64,000 bases of DNA from NCBI RefSeq assembly GCF_004919105.1, contig NZ_STGK01000014.1, positions 49,790 to 113,789 on the forward strand, in the 5' to 3' direction. The position numbers were made by a program, and so were the translations under genes. Origin of the DNA: Nocardioides sp. GY 10113. Its GTDB lineage: Bacteria; Actinomycetota; Actinomycetes; Propionibacteriales; Nocardioidaceae. Positions 42,639 through 53,460 of the stretch are shown here, piece after piece. Numbering within the stretch: position 1 is the first letter of the stretch; each line of letters begins with the position of its first letter. A model generated the notes under the pieces. That model ran no database searches, was not told the origin of the DNA, and saw only the letters and a list, made by a program, of their open reading frames with translations.

Positions 42639-44096
42639 GTGACCTCCGACCTGGCCCCGCACGTACTCGTCCTCTTCGGCGCCACCGGCGACCTGGCGGC
42701 GCGCAAGCTGTTCCCCGGCCTGTACCACCTGGCCATCGACGGGCGGCTGCCCGATCACTTCGAGATGATCGGCACCGGCCGGCACGAGATGTCCGACGAG
42801 GAGTTCCGCGACCAGGTGCGCGAGGCGCTCGACGAGTTCGCCGACGACGTCGACGCCGAGGCGCTGGGGCGCATGCTGGAGCAGGTCCGCTACGTCCCGT
42901 CCTCGGCGGAGGACGGCGCCGCCCTGGGCAAGGCCGTCCGGGACGCCGAGGACCGGCTGCTGGCCGAGTGCTCCTGCCTGCTCGGCGAGGTACGACGACT
43001 GCTCTACCTCTCGGTGCCGCCCACCGCGGTGCGGGGCATGGTGGGGATGCTGGAGCGCGAGGACCTGGTCGCCCGTTCCCGCCTGGTGGCCGAGAAGCCG
43101 TTCGGCACCGACCTCTCCTCGGCTCGCGAGCTGAACGCGGTGATCTCATCGGTCTTCGCCGAGGAGCAGGTCTTCCGCATCGACCACTTCCTGGGCAAGG
43201 AGGCGGTGCAGAACATCCTCGCGCTGCGCTTCTCCAACGGGCTGTTCGAGCCGGCATGGAACCGGCACACGATCGAGTCGGTGCAGATCGACGTCCCCGA
43301 GCAGCTGACGACCGAGGGCCGGGGCTCCTTCTACGAGGGCACCGGCTGCCTGCGCGACATGGTCACCACCCACCTGTTCCAGCTGCTCGGCTTCGTCGCG
43401 CTGGAGGACCCCCACGCCTACCGGGAGTCCGCGCTGCGCGCCGCGAAGGCGGCGGTCTTCAGCGCCGTGCGCCCGCTGGACCCGGGGCGGGTCGTGTTCG
43501 GCCAGTACGAGGGCTACCGCGACGAGCCCGACGTGGCCGACGACTCCGACGTGGAGACGCTGGTCGCGATGGAGGCCTGGATCGACAACGACCGCTGGCG
43601 CGGGGTGCCGTTCTACCTGCGCACCGGCAAGGCGATGGCCGAGGGGCGGCGCACCATCACGGTCCGCTTCCACGACCCCCGCCATCGCTGGCTCAAGCCG
43701 GAGGACGGGAGCCAGCCCTCGCCGAACGAGCTGGTCTTCGAGCTCGCCGACCAGCCGCGGATCGCGATCGAGGTCCGTGCCAAGCGCCCGGGGCCGCAGA
43801 TGTCCCTGGTGGAGGGCGTGTTCCGCCTCGACCTGGTCGGCGACGCACCCGACTCCGACCCGCTCGAGGCCTACGAGCGGCTGCTGCTGGAGGTGCTGCG
43901 CGGGGACCGGACGCTGTTCATCAGCTCCGACGAGGTGGAGCGGCTGTGGGAGATCTGCCAGCCGGTGCTGGACCGCCGCCCGCCGGTGTCGACGTACGAC
44001 CAGGGGACCTGGGGCCCGGCGGAGGCCGTCGACCTGCCCATCGGCGGCTGGCGGCTCGGCAGCCGTCCGGCCGACGAGATGCTCCAGGGGTCGTAG
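42639..44096 (+). CDS. zwf: Glucose-6-phosphate 1-dehydrogenase
   Basis: A 485-residue G6P dehydrogenase, the first enzyme of the pentose phosphate pathway. [11 protein letters not shown] (13-23) is the NADP motif, RIDHFLGKE (180-188) holds the phosphate-binding His183 and Lys187, and [15 protein letters not shown] has the catalytic His. The protein is slightly shorter than the usual 500-515 residues. It is not beside tkt, tal, opcA or pgl, so it may be a second copy outside the main pentose phosphate operon. It is divergent from guaB and begins with GTG. A 13-bp tandem repeat follows its stop codon. Confidence 0.94.
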   Translation: MTSDLAPHVLVLFGATGDLAARKLFPGLYHLAIDGRLPDHFEMIGTGRHEMSDEEFRDQVREALDEFADDVDAEALGRMLEQVRYVPSSAEDGAALGKAVRDAEDRLLAECSCLLGEVRRLLYLSVPPTAVRGMVGMLEREDLVARSRLVAEKPFGTDLSSARELNAVISSVFAEEQVFRIDHFLGKEAVQNILALRFSNGLFEPAWNRHTIESVQIDVPEQLTTEGRGSFYEGTGCLRDMVTTHLFQLLGFVALEDPHAYRESALRAAKAAVFSAVRPLDPGRVVFGQYEGYRDEPDVADDSDVETLVAMEAWIDNDRWRGVPFYLRTGKAMAEGRRTITVRFHDPRHRWLKPEDGSQPSPNELVFELADQPRIAIEVRAKRPGPQMSLVEGVFRLDLVGDAPDSDPLEAYERLLLEVLRGDRTLFISSDEVERLWEICQPVLDRRPPVSTYDQGTWGPAEAVDLPIGGWRLGSRPADEMLQGS

Positions 44097-44104
44097 GGCC
44101 CGGA

Positions 44105-44136
44105 CCCGGAGATCAGACCCGGAGATCAGACCCGGA
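44105..44136. repeat. 13-bp tandem repeat after zwf
   Basis: CCCGGAGATCAGA occurs twice in full and once in part, in the gap between zwf and the convergent ACT-GNAT gene; the partial copy reaches the end of the latter gene. Probably a slippage repeat. Confidence 0.75.
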
Positions 44137-44992
44137 GCTCGGTGACCGCGATCCGAACGGTGAGGGACTCCCCCGCCATCCGGATCCGCCCGCGCATGCC
44201 GGCGGCCAGCACCATCGGCAGCACCGCCTGGCTGTCGGAGGGCGCGGTCAGCACTATCTCCTCGGCTCCGTGGGCCCGCGCGACGCGCGCGATGCCGGAG
44301 AGCAGGCGCGTGCCGATACCGCGACGGTGCCAGGCAGGGTCGACCCAGAGGTCCACGGGCCACGGGTCGGCCGCGTGGCCGAGCACCTCGACCGTGGCCC
44401 GGCCGGTGACCAGGCCCGAGACGAGCGCCGAGATCGCCCCGCCCTCGGTGACGAACTCGGGGTCTCCGTCGATCGCGCCGGTCATGGGAACCGGGGGCGT
44501 GCGCACGTGGAGCACCTCACGGACCAGCTCGGCCAACGCCTCGGCCCGGGCGCGCTCCACGGCGGTGAAGGGAGGGGTACGGCGGATCTGGATCGTCGCG
44601 GCCGGGCCGACGCTCATCTCCAGGACGTCCAGCTCGCCGCCGGTGACCGCGACGTCGGCGTCGAAGAGGTGCGCAGCGACGTCGGGGAAGGACGCCGGCT
44701 GGGCGATGATCGAGCGGACCGCGTTGACGTAGCGGGTCGGCTGGTCGTCCAGCGCCGCGGTCCCGCACCGCATCACCGAGATCTCGGTGCCGCCGGCCCC
44801 GGCGACCAGGCCCTCGATCTCCTCGGGCCCCCAGTCCTGGGGGGTGCTGAGCACGAGGTCGTCGGTGACCCGGTCGTGCTCGGGGAAGATCTGGACCTGC
44901 TTGATGTCGACGCCCGACGCACCGCACGCGGCGGCGAGACCGGCCAGGGTCCCGGGCCGGTCGGGGAGGTCGGCGCGCACTCGCCACAACAT
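44126..44992 (-). CDS. ACT domain plus GNAT acetyltransferase fusion
   Basis: A 288-residue protein of two parts. The N-terminal ACT domain (residues 1-75, RVRADLPDRPGTLAGLAAACG) usually binds an amino acid. The C-terminal region (about 115-285) is a GNAT domain, where VDPAWHRRGIGTRLL carries the acetyl-CoA motif R-x-x-G-I-G. The middle section has lower similarity to a second GNAT-like half. An amino-acid-controlled acetyltransferase is the reasonable reading, with an unknown target. The ATG at 44992 follows GTGAGG. It is convergent with zwf and sits downstream of the AraC gene. Confidence 0.78.
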   Translation of the reverse strand: MLWRVRADLPDRPGTLAGLAAACGASGVDIKQVQIFPEHDRVTDDLVLSTPQDWGPEEIEGLVAGAGGTEISVMRCGTAALDDQPTRYVNAVRSIIAQPASFPDVAAHLFDADVAVTGGELDVLEMSVGPAATIQIRRTPPFTAVERARAEALAELVREVLHVRTPPVPMTGAIDGDPEFVTEGGAISALVSGLVTGRATVEVLGHAADPWPVDLWVDPAWHRRGIGTRLLSGIARVARAHGAEEIVLTAPSDSQAVLPMVLAAGMRGRIRMAGESLTVRIAVTELRV

Positions 44993-45047
44993 GGCCTCAC
45001 TATGCCCGAGCGAGGTCACGCGAAGCGACCGCGAATGTTTCGCCCGA

Positions 45048-46094
45048 TCACTCGAGGGGCTGCCGTGGCCGGGAGCCCTCGGCCGGTGCGCGGTCGTTCG
45101 CGGACCGCGCACGGACCACGCGGGGAGGCTCCCCGAACCAGCGCACGCACGCGCGACTGAACGCGGACTGCTCGCTGTAGCCGAGCAGCGCGGAGATCTG
45201 CCCGAACTGGAGCCCGGACTCCGCCAGGTAGCGGCGCGCGGTCTCCTGGCGGACCTCGTCGACGAGATCGGCGAACCGCAGCCCCTCGGCGGCCAGCCGG
45301 CGTTGGAGGGTGCGCGGGTGCAGCGCGAGGTGGCTCGCGGTGGCCTCGATCGAGAAGTGCCCGGCCGCGAGGGTCCGGCTGACCAGCAGCCGAACCCGGT
45401 CCTCGAGCCGGTCGGCGGCGGGGGCGCCGATCCCGCTGAGGTAGTCGACGGCCAGTCGCCGTACCCGAGGATCGTCGGTGGCCAGGTGCCGCCCGAGCAG
45501 GCGGGCGTCGAACTCGAAGCCGCAGACGCCCTGGTCGAAGAGCACGGTGCAGCCGATCCGCTCCCGGTACGCCGCCGGCGCGACCACCGCGGCGTGCGGC
45601 AGCAGCACCCGTGCCGGCGTGAACCGCTCCCCGGCCAGGATCCGGAAGCTCTGCAGGGCCACGGCGAGGCTGAGGTCGTAGGCCTGGGCGACCGGGCCGA
45701 CCCCGGTGGCGGTGATCTCGAACTCGAAGCGGGCGACGGTCCCGGAGACCGGCGCCACCGAGATGGCGATCGCCGGGCTGTAGGCGACCAGGTAGCGGGC
45801 GATGTTGTCGAGCGCGGCACCGACCGTCGGCGAGTGCTGCGCGATCACGGCGATCGGGCCCAGGATGTCCAGGCCCTGGCGACCGCCCAGCTCCAGGCCG
45901 AAGAACGGGTCCCCCAGCGACGAGGCGGCCAGCTCCATGGCCTGCGCCAGGGACCGGTAGGCGATGAAGGCGTCAGGGTCGTCCAGCATCCGCGGGCGCA
46001 GGCCGACGGCGCGCAGCAGCGCCGCGGGATCGCCCCCGCGCTCGGTCACCAGGTCGGCGTACCCGGTGAGCGAGCTCGCCTTGATCATCGCCAT
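45048..46094 (-). CDS. AraC family transcriptional regulator
   Basis: A 348-residue regulator with the Arabinose_bd-like N-terminal domain (about 20-200) found in OruR/ArgR-like AraC members and a C-terminal HTH_18 domain (about 245-330). The second HTH contains ISALLGYSEQSAFSRACVRWFG, close to the AraC consensus GY-x2-x2-F-x-R-x-F. Ligands in this group are often hydrophobic acids or amines. It is divergent from a cupin protein gene with 148 bp between, so the cupin gene is the probable target. Confidence 0.9.
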   Translation of the reverse strand: MAMIKASSLTGYADLVTERGGDPAALLRAVGLRPRMLDDPDAFIAYRSLAQAMELAASSLGDPFFGLELGGRQGLDILGPIAVIAQHSPTVGAALDNIARYLVAYSPAIAISVAPVSGTVARFEFEITATGVGPVAQAYDLSLAVALQSFRILAGERFTPARVLLPHAAVVAPAAYRERIGCTVLFDQGVCGFEFDARLLGRHLATDDPRVRRLAVDYLSGIGAPAADRLEDRVRLLVSRTLAAGHFSIEATASHLALHPRTLQRRLAAEGLRFADLVDEVRQETARRYLAESGLQFGQISALLGYSEQSAFSRACVRWFGEPPRVVRARSANDRAPAEGSRPRQPLE

Positions 46095-46149
46095 CAGCGC
46101 GCCCCGGAGGAGTGTCGCGGAGTGTCAAAACCCTGTCGCACGACGTCAA

Positions 46150-46182
46150 GTATGACCCCCGTCACGGTGACTATGGTCACAG
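46150..46182. promoter_or_regulatory. GTGAC/GTCAC repeats upstream of the cupin gene
   Basis: The region contains GTCAC-G-GTGAC followed by GTGAC-TATG-GTCAC, overlapping symmetrical pentamers, with TATGGT as a possible -10 for the cupin gene. These may be AraC-type binding half-sites. The assignment is weak. Confidence 0.3.
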
Positions 46183-46242
46183 GTGTCCGGAAGAGCCGCG
46201 ACCGAGTACCGGATTCACCGGTCCCCCGATCAAGGAGAAGCA

Positions 46243-46797
46243 ATGTCCGTCACCACGACCGCCCCCGGCCCCGCCGCCACCTCGACCGGCGCGCCGCTCC
46301 CGTTCGTCGCGCTCCCCCAGGGCGAGCTGCTGACCGTCAACACGAACGACCAGCCGCTGATCAAGGACGCGCTGGGCGAGGGCGTCCACTTCAAGCCGCT
46401 CCGCATCGACATGGAGAACGGCGTGTGGGTCGTCCTGGCCACCTTCGCCCCCGGCGCCCGGATCCCGCTGCACTACCACACCAACGCGGTGGACGCGTAC
46501 ACGCTCTCCGGCTCCTGGCACTACATCGAGTACCCGGACCAGCCGCAGACCGCGGGCTCCTACCTCTACGAGCCCGGCTCCTCGGTGCACACCCTGGCCT
46601 GCCCCGAGACCAACACCGAGGACACCAACGTGCTCTTCGTGATCCAGGGCTCCAACATCAACTTCAACGACGACGGCACCTTCCACTCGATCCTGGACGC
46701 CGCGCTCGTCCGCCACCTCACCGACGCCCTCTCCGAGGCCCAGGGCCTGGGCCCGGCGAAGTACATCGCCGGCGGCGAGGCCGGCATCGCCGGCTGA
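46243..46797 (+). CDS. Cupin-domain protein, 2,4'-dihydroxyacetophenone-dioxygenase-like
   Basis: A 184-residue single cupin. RIPLHYHTNAVDAYTLSGSWHYIEY carries the metal-binding H-x-H...E-type first motif (PLHYHT, AYTLSG), and EPGSSVHTLACPE the second-motif His. The length and the SWHYIEYPDQ sequence resemble the 2,4'-dihydroxyacetophenone dioxygenase family, iron enzymes that cleave a C-C bond next to a carbonyl. AAGGAG lies 6 nt before the ATG at 46243. It is divergent from an AraC-type regulator and ends at a strong hairpin. The true substrate is unknown. Confidence 0.82.
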   Translation: MSVTTTAPGPAATSTGAPLPFVALPQGELLTVNTNDQPLIKDALGEGVHFKPLRIDMENGVWVVLATFAPGARIPLHYHTNAVDAYTLSGSWHYIEYPDQPQTAGSYLYEPGSSVHTLACPETNTEDTNVLFVIQGSNINFNDDGTFHSILDAALVRHLTDALSEAQGLGPAKYIAGGEAGIAG

Positions 46798-46822
46798 CGC
46801 TCCCGCCGTCGGGCAGGTACGA

Positions 46823-46859
46823 CGAAGGCCCCCGCTCCGCATCGGAGTGGGGGCCTTCG
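46823..46859. terminator. 17-bp convergent terminator (cupin / groEL)
   Basis: Arms 46823-46839 and 46843-46859 pair with one G-T wobble around a CAT loop: CGAAGGCCCCCGCTCCG on one side. It lies between the cupin stop and the groEL stop and should stop transcription from both sides. Confidence 0.75.
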
Positions 46860-46891
46860 CGCTGCTCGGGGAGCGTCAGGCTCGGCCAGGA

Positions 46892-48595
<1,704 letters not shown>

Positions 48596-48601
48596 CGGGA
48601 A

Positions 48602-48895
48602 TCAGGAAACGACAGCGAGAACGTCGCGGGCGCTCAGGATCAGGTACTCCGCACCGGCGTACTTGACCTCGGTGCCGCCGTACTTGCTGTAGATGACCTT
48701 GTCACCGACGGCGACGTCGAGCGGGACGCGGTTGCCGTTGTCGTCGATCCGACCGGGACCGATGGCCAGGACCTCGCCCTCCTGGGGCTTCTCCTTGGCG
48801 GTGTCCGGGATGACCAGGCCCGAAGCCGTGGTCTGCTCGGCGTCGAGGGGCTTGACGACGATGCGGTCCTCGAGGGGCTTGATGTTGATCGACAC
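48602..48895 (-). CDS. groES: Co-chaperonin GroES
   Basis: A 97-residue GroES, the heptameric cap of Gro[21 protein letters not shown] at the N-terminus, the mobile-loop region [19 protein letters not shown] and [17 protein letters not shown] are all present and the length is normal. The start is the GTG at 48895 with AGAGG 8 nt upstream. CIRCE elements lie about 120-180 bp upstream. It is the first gene of the groES-groEL operon. Confidence 0.97.
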   Translation of the reverse strand: MSINIKPLEDRIVVKPLDAEQTTASGLVIPDTAKEKPQEGEVLAIGPGRIDDNGNRVPLDVAVGDKVIYSKYGGTEVKYAGAEYLILSARDVLAVVS

Positions 48896-49015
48896 GTGTT
48901 CGACCTCTTTCTCTGCTGAGAAGTTGTCTGACTTGGATCGGAGAGCAATGCCCTCCCACGTTGGGGCTTGGGAGGGGGTACGCCGTCGCGGGGGTCGCAC
49001 TCCGTCACAAGCACT

Positions 49016-49038
49016 GGCACACTCACCAGGAGAGTGCC
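49016..49038. promoter_or_regulatory. Imperfect CIRCE-like repeat
   Basis: GGCAC-A-CTC (49016-49024) and GAGTGCC (49032-49038) form a CIRCE-like inverted repeat with one extra base in the left arm. It lies between groES and the better CIRCE copy at 49049. Confidence 0.55.
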
Positions 49039-49048
49039 AACGACGAAA

Positions 49049-49075
49049 CTAGCACTCACTCCCAGCGAGTGCCAG
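49049..49075. promoter_or_regulatory. CIRCE operator (HrcA site)
   Basis: CTAGCACTC-N9-GAGTGCCAG matches the CIRCE arrangement TTAGCACTC-N9-GAGTGCTAA in 15 of 18 arm positions. HrcA binds CIRCE to repress groES-groEL. The site also lies 39 bp upstream of the divergent methyltransferase start. Confidence 0.8.
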
Positions 49076-49113
49076 AAGGGACCCCGAACCTGACCGGCTG
49101 GCAGGATGTCCCG

Positions 49114-50289
49114 GTGGATCTTGACGCGTTCCGGTGGCTGCTCACCGACGACGGCCAGGCGCTGCTCGCGCAGGCGGGCACGGCGATCGCCGCCGGCGAG
49201 CCGGAGCTGCGGGTCAACACCCTGCTGCGGCGCACCGCCAGCGCGGACCACGCCGCCGCGGCGCTCACGCAGGTCGCGCTGCGGCGCGCGGCGGAGCCGA
49301 AGTTCGGCGCGGACGCGGCGCGGATGTACTTCACCCCCGACGCCCTCGAGCAGGCCACCCGGTCGAGGGTGGCCACCCACCGCGCGGGCCGGTACGCGGC
49401 GTTCGGCGCCCGGACCCTGATCGACCTCGGCTGCGGGATCGGCGGCGACCTGATCGCCGCCGCGCGGGCCGGCCTGGTCGTCGCGGGCGTGGACCTCGAC
49501 CCGGTCCGGGTCGCGGTCGCGGAGGCCAACCTCGCCGCCCTCGGCGTGCCCGGCGCGGTCCAGGTCGCCGACGCCACCACGCTCGACCACTCCCCCTTCG
49601 ACCTGGCCTTCGCCGACCCGGCCCGCCGCGGCGGCGCCGGGCGCGCCTGGCGGGCCGAGGACTGGACGCCGCCGTGGACCTGGGTCGAGCAGCTGCTGCG
49701 CCGCGACGCCTGCGTGAAGGTCGCCCCCGGGATCCCGCACGACCTGATCCCGTCCGGGGTCGAGGCCGAGTGGGTCAGCGACGCGGGCGAGGTCAAGGAG
49801 GCCGCACTGTGGTCGGGCCGGACCGCGACGACCGGCCGCCGCGCGACGGTCCTCGGCGACGGCGGCCTGGCCACGATCACCGACGAGGAGGACCCCGGTC
49901 CCGAGGCGGTCGGCGTCCGCCCGGTGGGCGCCTACCTGTACGAGCCCGACGGCGCGGTGATCCGCGCCGGCCTGGTCACCGCCGTGGCCGCGGGGGTCGG
50001 CGGCGGCCTGCTGGACCCGAAGATCGCCTACGTCTCCGCCGAGCAGGCGTTCCACACCCCGTTCGCCCGCGGCTACCGGGTGCTCGAGGAGCTGCCGTAC
50101 CGGGAGAAGCAGCTCAAGGCCGCCCTGCGCGAGCGCGGCGTGGGCACCCTGACCATCAAGAAGCGCGGCGTGGACGTCGTTCCCGAGCAGCTGCGCAAGC
50201 GGCTGGCGCTCTCCGGGGACGTGCCGGCGACGATCGTGCTGACGCGCGTGGCGGGGGCGGGGACGGCGTTGCTGGTCGAGCCGCTCTGA
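49114..50289 (+). CDS. Class I SAM-dependent methyltransferase, THUMP-like
   Basis: A 391-residue methyltransferase. LIDLGCGIGGDLIAAARAG is SAM motif I, VDLDPVRVAVAEANL motif II and LAFADPARRGGAG the D-P-x-R active-site-like motif. The C-terminal part LTIKKRGVDVVPEQLRKRL is the THUMP-like RNA-binding domain of this actinobacterial family, so an RNA substrate is likely though unproven. I chose the GTG at 49114, since the upstream part of the frame overlaps the CIRCE region. It is divergent from groES. Confidence 0.85.
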   Translation: MDLDAFRWLLTDDGQALLAQAGTAIAAGEPELRVNTLLRRTASADHAAAALTQVALRRAAEPKFGADAARMYFTPDALEQATRSRVATHRAGRYAAFGARTLIDLGCGIGGDLIAAARAGLVVAGVDLDPVRVAVAEANLAALGVPGAVQVADATTLDHSPFDLAFADPARRGGAGRAWRAEDWTPPWTWVEQLLRRDACVKVAPGIPHDLIPSGVEAEWVSDAGEVKEAALWSGRTATTGRRATVLGDGGLATITDEEDPGPEAVGVRPVGAYLYEPDGAVIRAGLVTAVAAGVGGGLLDPKIAYVSAEQAFHTPFARGYRVLEELPYREKQLKAALRERGVGTLTIKKRGVDVVPEQLRKRLALSGDVPATIVLTRVAGAGTALLVEPL

Positions 50290-50308
50290 GCGACGTCAGC
50301 CTGCGGCC

Positions 50309-51181
50309 TCAGGCCGCCGGGAGGTCGATCGTGCGGCGACCGCGGGCCGCGGCGGCGCGCTCGGTGCGGATCACCAGCCGATGCAGGTCCGCGTTGTCGC
50401 CGAGCCGGACCCGGTCCGGGACCACCCGCTGGGAGGCACGGACGGCGGCGGTCAGCGACCGCCAGGCCGCCGCGTGCGCGGGGGTCCAGCGCAGGCCGAA
50501 CAGGTCGCGCACCGGGGCCGGCAGCATCCCGATCACCGTCAGGTTCGTCATCCGGATGCCCGGCGTCATCGGCCACGGCACCGGCATGTCGGTGGCGATC
50601 GCCCGACCCACCGCCCGGGCCTCCTCGGTCAGGTGCATCCGCCCGCCGTCGTACCAGCCCTGCATCCAGCGCTCGAACGCCGCCGAGTCGGCGGGCGCCA
50701 CGTCCTCGGGCATCCCGAAGAGCACCCCGAACCGCACCCAGTCGGCCCACAGGTCGTCGCGCTCGGCACGGCTCAACGGACGGACCAGCGTCTCGAAGGC
50801 GACCCGCGAGGAGTCGGCCAGCATCGCCATCGTCCACAGCATCAGCTCGGGATCGAAGGCGTCGTACGGCGTCCCCGCCGCGAAGGTGCCCTCGTCGCGG
50901 TCGAGCTCGCCGCGCACCCGGCGGTGCATCCCGCGCACCGCGCCGAGCAGCCGATCGGCCTCCTCCCGCGGCGCGAAGAAGACCGTCTCGAACGCCAGCG
51001 CGGTGCGCGCCAGTCGCTCGAAGGGGCGCTCCCTGGCCAGCGTCGACTGCGAGGTGCCGACATAGGGCACCGGGTGGGTCGCGCCGATGATGAGCGCCCG
51101 CTGGCCGTAGGTCTGGCCGACCGCGCGGTGCGACTGCACGTGCCGCAGCATCGAGCCCGGCGGGAAGTAGCCCTCGCTCAC
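50309..51181 (-). CDS. Oxygenase MpaB family protein (DUF2236), short form
   Basis: A 290-residue protein of the DUF2236/MpaB superfamily, shorter than the 416-residue relative at 12960. Family landmarks are PPGSMLRHVQSH at the N-terminus, the central MHRRVRGEL segment, TPYDAFDPELMLWTMAMLADSS and WYDGGRMHLTEEARAVG. Haem binding and oxygenase activity are possible by homology, but the ligand residues cannot be confirmed. The GTG at 51181 is preferred because a longer start at 51301 would overlap the divergent MMPL gene. Substrate unknown. Confidence 0.82.
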   Translation of the reverse strand: MSEGYFPPGSMLRHVQSHRAVGQTYGQRALIIGATHPVPYVGTSQSTLARERPFERLARTALAFETVFFAPREEADRLLGAVRGMHRRVRGELDRDEGTFAAGTPYDAFDPELMLWTMAMLADSSRVAFETLVRPLSRAERDDLWADWVRFGVLFGMPEDVAPADSAAFERWMQGWYDGGRMHLTEEARAVGRAIATDMPVPWPMTPGIRMTNLTVIGMLPAPVRDLFGLRWTPAHAAAWRSLTAAVRASQRVVPDRVRLGDNADLHRLVIRTERAAAARGRRTIDLPAA

Positions 51182-51239
51182 GCCGTCGAGCCTAGGCAGT
51201 GCGCCGCCAGCCGTCACCGGATCGCAACCGAAAATGGCG

Positions 51240-51267
51240 CTGACCACCCGATCGACCACGCTAGCGT
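51240..51267 (+). promoter_or_regulatory. Promoter for a leaderless MMPL transporter gene
   Basis: CTGACC (51240-51245) and TAGCGT (51262-51267, TANNNT) are separated by 16 bp. The GTG start codon at 51276 is 9 nt after the -10, where transcription would begin, and no Shine-Dalgarno sequence is present. Confidence 0.5.
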
Positions 51268-51275
51268 TTTCTCCC

Positions 51276-53435
51276 GTGTTCAAAGCCCTAGGACGGTTCA
51301 TCTCCCGTCATCCCTGGTACGTGATCGGCGCCTGGGTGGCGCTCGCCGTCGCCGTCGTCTCGCTCGCCCCCGCCCTGCAGACCACCTCGGAGGAGTCGGA
51401 CTTCCTGCCCGACCACTACGAGTCGATCCAGGCGATGACGCTGCAGGCCGAGAAGTTCCCGGCCGCCATCACGCCTGCCGCCATCCTGGTCTTCGAGCGG
51501 GAGGACGGGGAGCCGCTCACCGAGGAGGACCAGGCCGAGGTCGCCCGGGTCGCCGAGGAGCTGGGCCCGCAGCTCGAGACCAAGACCTTCCTGCCGCAGG
51601 TCTTCGTCGTGAACGAGCAGGGCCAGCCCAACGTCTCCGCCGACGGCCAGGTCGCGCTGGGCATCGTCGGCCTCGCCGACGGCGCCACCGGCTACGACCC
51701 GCAGGCGATCGAGGACGGCCAGGCCCTGCGCAGCGACCTCGACGACCTCGTCGCCGACTCCGGCCTGACGGTGCAGTCCGGAGGCCCGGTGCTGCAGAGC
51801 CTCGACTCCCAGGAGTCGAGCGAGAAGACCCTGGCCATCGTCGGCATCGCGACGATCGTCCTGATCGTCACGCTCCTGGCGATCATCTTCCGCAGCGTGA
51901 TCATCTGCCTGATGCCGGTGGTCGTGGTCACCATCGTCTCGCTCGTGGCGACCGGGTTGATCTCCTGGGCCAACGAGGCCTTCGATCTCAAGGCCGACTC
52001 GTCGATCGAGACGATCCTGGTGGTCGTCCTCTACGGCATCGGCACCGACTACATCCTGTTCTTCCTCTTCCGCTACCGGGAGCGGATGCGGCAGGTCGCC
52101 GACACCCCGGGCGCCGTGGTCTACGCGCTGGAGCGTGCGGGCGAGGCTATCGCCTCCGCCGGCGGTGCCGTGATCGCGGCGTTCATGGCCCTGGTGCTGA
52201 GCTCGCTGGGCATCTTCAAGGCCATCGGCCCGGCCCTGGCGATCGCGGTGGCGGTCACCCTGGTCGCCGCGCTGACCCTGGTCCCGGCCGTGGTCACGGT
52301 GCTCGGCCGCGCCCTGTTCTGGCCGTCGAAGAAGTGGAAGGTCGAGCCCGAGGCGGCGCGCTTCGCGGCCCGCGGCGAGGGCCTGGCGCGCCGACCCGGC
52401 CTCTACGCGACCGGCTCCGGCCTGGTGATGGCCGCGCTCGCTGTCTTCGCCCTCGGCTTCGCGCCGTCGTTCGACTTCAGCTCCAGCGTCCCCGAGGACC
52501 TCGAGTCCAGCCAGGCGCAGGCGACCTACCTCGACCACTTCGCGGCGGGCACCTCGGACCCGGTGCCCGTGCTGGTCCAGGCCGACGAGGGCACCCTGGA
52601 CGAGCAGGCGCTGGCGACGTACAGCTCGGCCCTGGCCGGCGCTGACGGGGTCGCGCAGGTCGCGCCGACCCAGCTCTCCGAGGACGGGACCACGGCCCAG
52701 ATCTCGCTCATCCTCTCCGTGGACCCGGCCTCCGACGAGGCACAGGACCTGGTCGAGGGGCCGCTCCGCGAGGTCGCGCACTCCGCGGCACCCGAGGGCA
52801 CCACGGCGTACGTCGGCGGCACGCCGTCGATCTTCGTCGACATGCAGCAGGCGATGGTCCGCGACTACAAGGTCGTCTTCCCGGTGGCCGCGCTCGTGAT
52901 CATGCTGATCCTGGCGCTGCTGCTGCGCAGCCTGGTCGCCCCGCTCTACCTGATGGCGGCGGTCGGCCTCGGCTTCGCCGCGACCCTCGGCGCGACGGTG
53001 ATCGTCTTCCAGCACGTGCAGGGCGAGCCCGGCCTGATCTTCATGCTGCCGATCTACATCTACCTGTTCGTGACGGCGCTCGGCACCGACTACAACATCC
53101 TGATGATCGCTCGCCTGCGCGAGGAGGCGCGCGAGGGCAAGGACCCGCGGGCAGCCGCCGCGGAGGCGGTCAAGCACGCCGGTCCGACGATCGCCGCCGC
53201 CGGCGTGATCCTGGCCGGCACGTTCGCCTCGCTGATGCTCGGCGGCAACACGCTGATCGTCTCGATGGGCTTCGCGCTCTCGTTCGGCATCTTCATGGCG
53301 GCCTTCGTGATGGCGATGTTCTTCACCCCGGCGCTGACCGCGCTGATCGGGCACGCCGCCTGGTGGCCCGGCCACGGGGACGAAAAGGCGCCGGCCGAGC
53401 CGGACGAGCCCGTGGAGGAGCCCGTCCGGGCCTGA
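51276..53435 (+). CDS. MMPL family RND-type transporter
   Basis: A 719-residue membrane transporter. The layout is TM1 near residue 20 (WYVIGAWVALAVAVVSL), an extracytoplasmic loop, five TM helices, a second soluble domain (about 395-530) and six more helices. YGIGTDYILFFLFRYRERM and ALGTDYNILMIARLREEA are the paired MmpL proton-relay motifs with Asp-Tyr. MMPL proteins export lipids or hydrophobic drugs. The length is shorter than mycobacterial MmpL3. It has no adjacent lipid synthase, so the cargo is unknown. The start is the GTG at 51276. Confidence 0.9.
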   Translation: MFKALGRFISRHPWYVIGAWVALAVAVVSLAPALQTTSEESDFLPDHYESIQAMTLQAEKFPAAITPAAILVFEREDGEPLTEEDQAEVARVAEELGPQLETKTFLPQVFVVNEQGQPNVSADGQVALGIVGLADGATGYDPQAIEDGQALRSDLDDLVADSGLTVQSGGPVLQSLDSQESSEKTLAIVGIATIVLIVTLLAIIFRSVIICLMPVVVVTIVSLVATGLISWANEAFDLKADSSIETILVVVLYGIGTDYILFFLFRYRERMRQVADTPGAVVYALERAGEAIASAGGAVIAAFMALVLSSLGIFKAIGPALAIAVAVTLVAALTLVPAVVTVLGRALFWPSKKWKVEPEAARFAARGEGLARRPGLYATGSGLVMAALAVFALGFAPSFDFSSSVPEDLESSQAQATYLDHFAAGTSDPVPVLVQADEGTLDEQALATYSSALAGADGVAQVAPTQLSEDGTTAQISLILSVDPASDEAQDLVEGPLREVAHSAAPEGTTAYVGGTPSIFVDMQQAMVRDYKVVFPVAALVIMLILALLLRSLVAPLYLMAAVGLGFAATLGATVIVFQHVQGEPGLIFMLPIYIYLFVTALGTDYNILMIARLREEAREGKDPRAAAAEAVKHAGPTIAAAGVILAGTFASLMLGGNTLIVSMGFALSFGIFMAAFVMAMFFTPALTALIGHAAWWPGHGDEKAPAEPDEPVEEPVRA

Positions 53436-53460
53436 CGACTGCTCCAGCAGCACCACGCGC

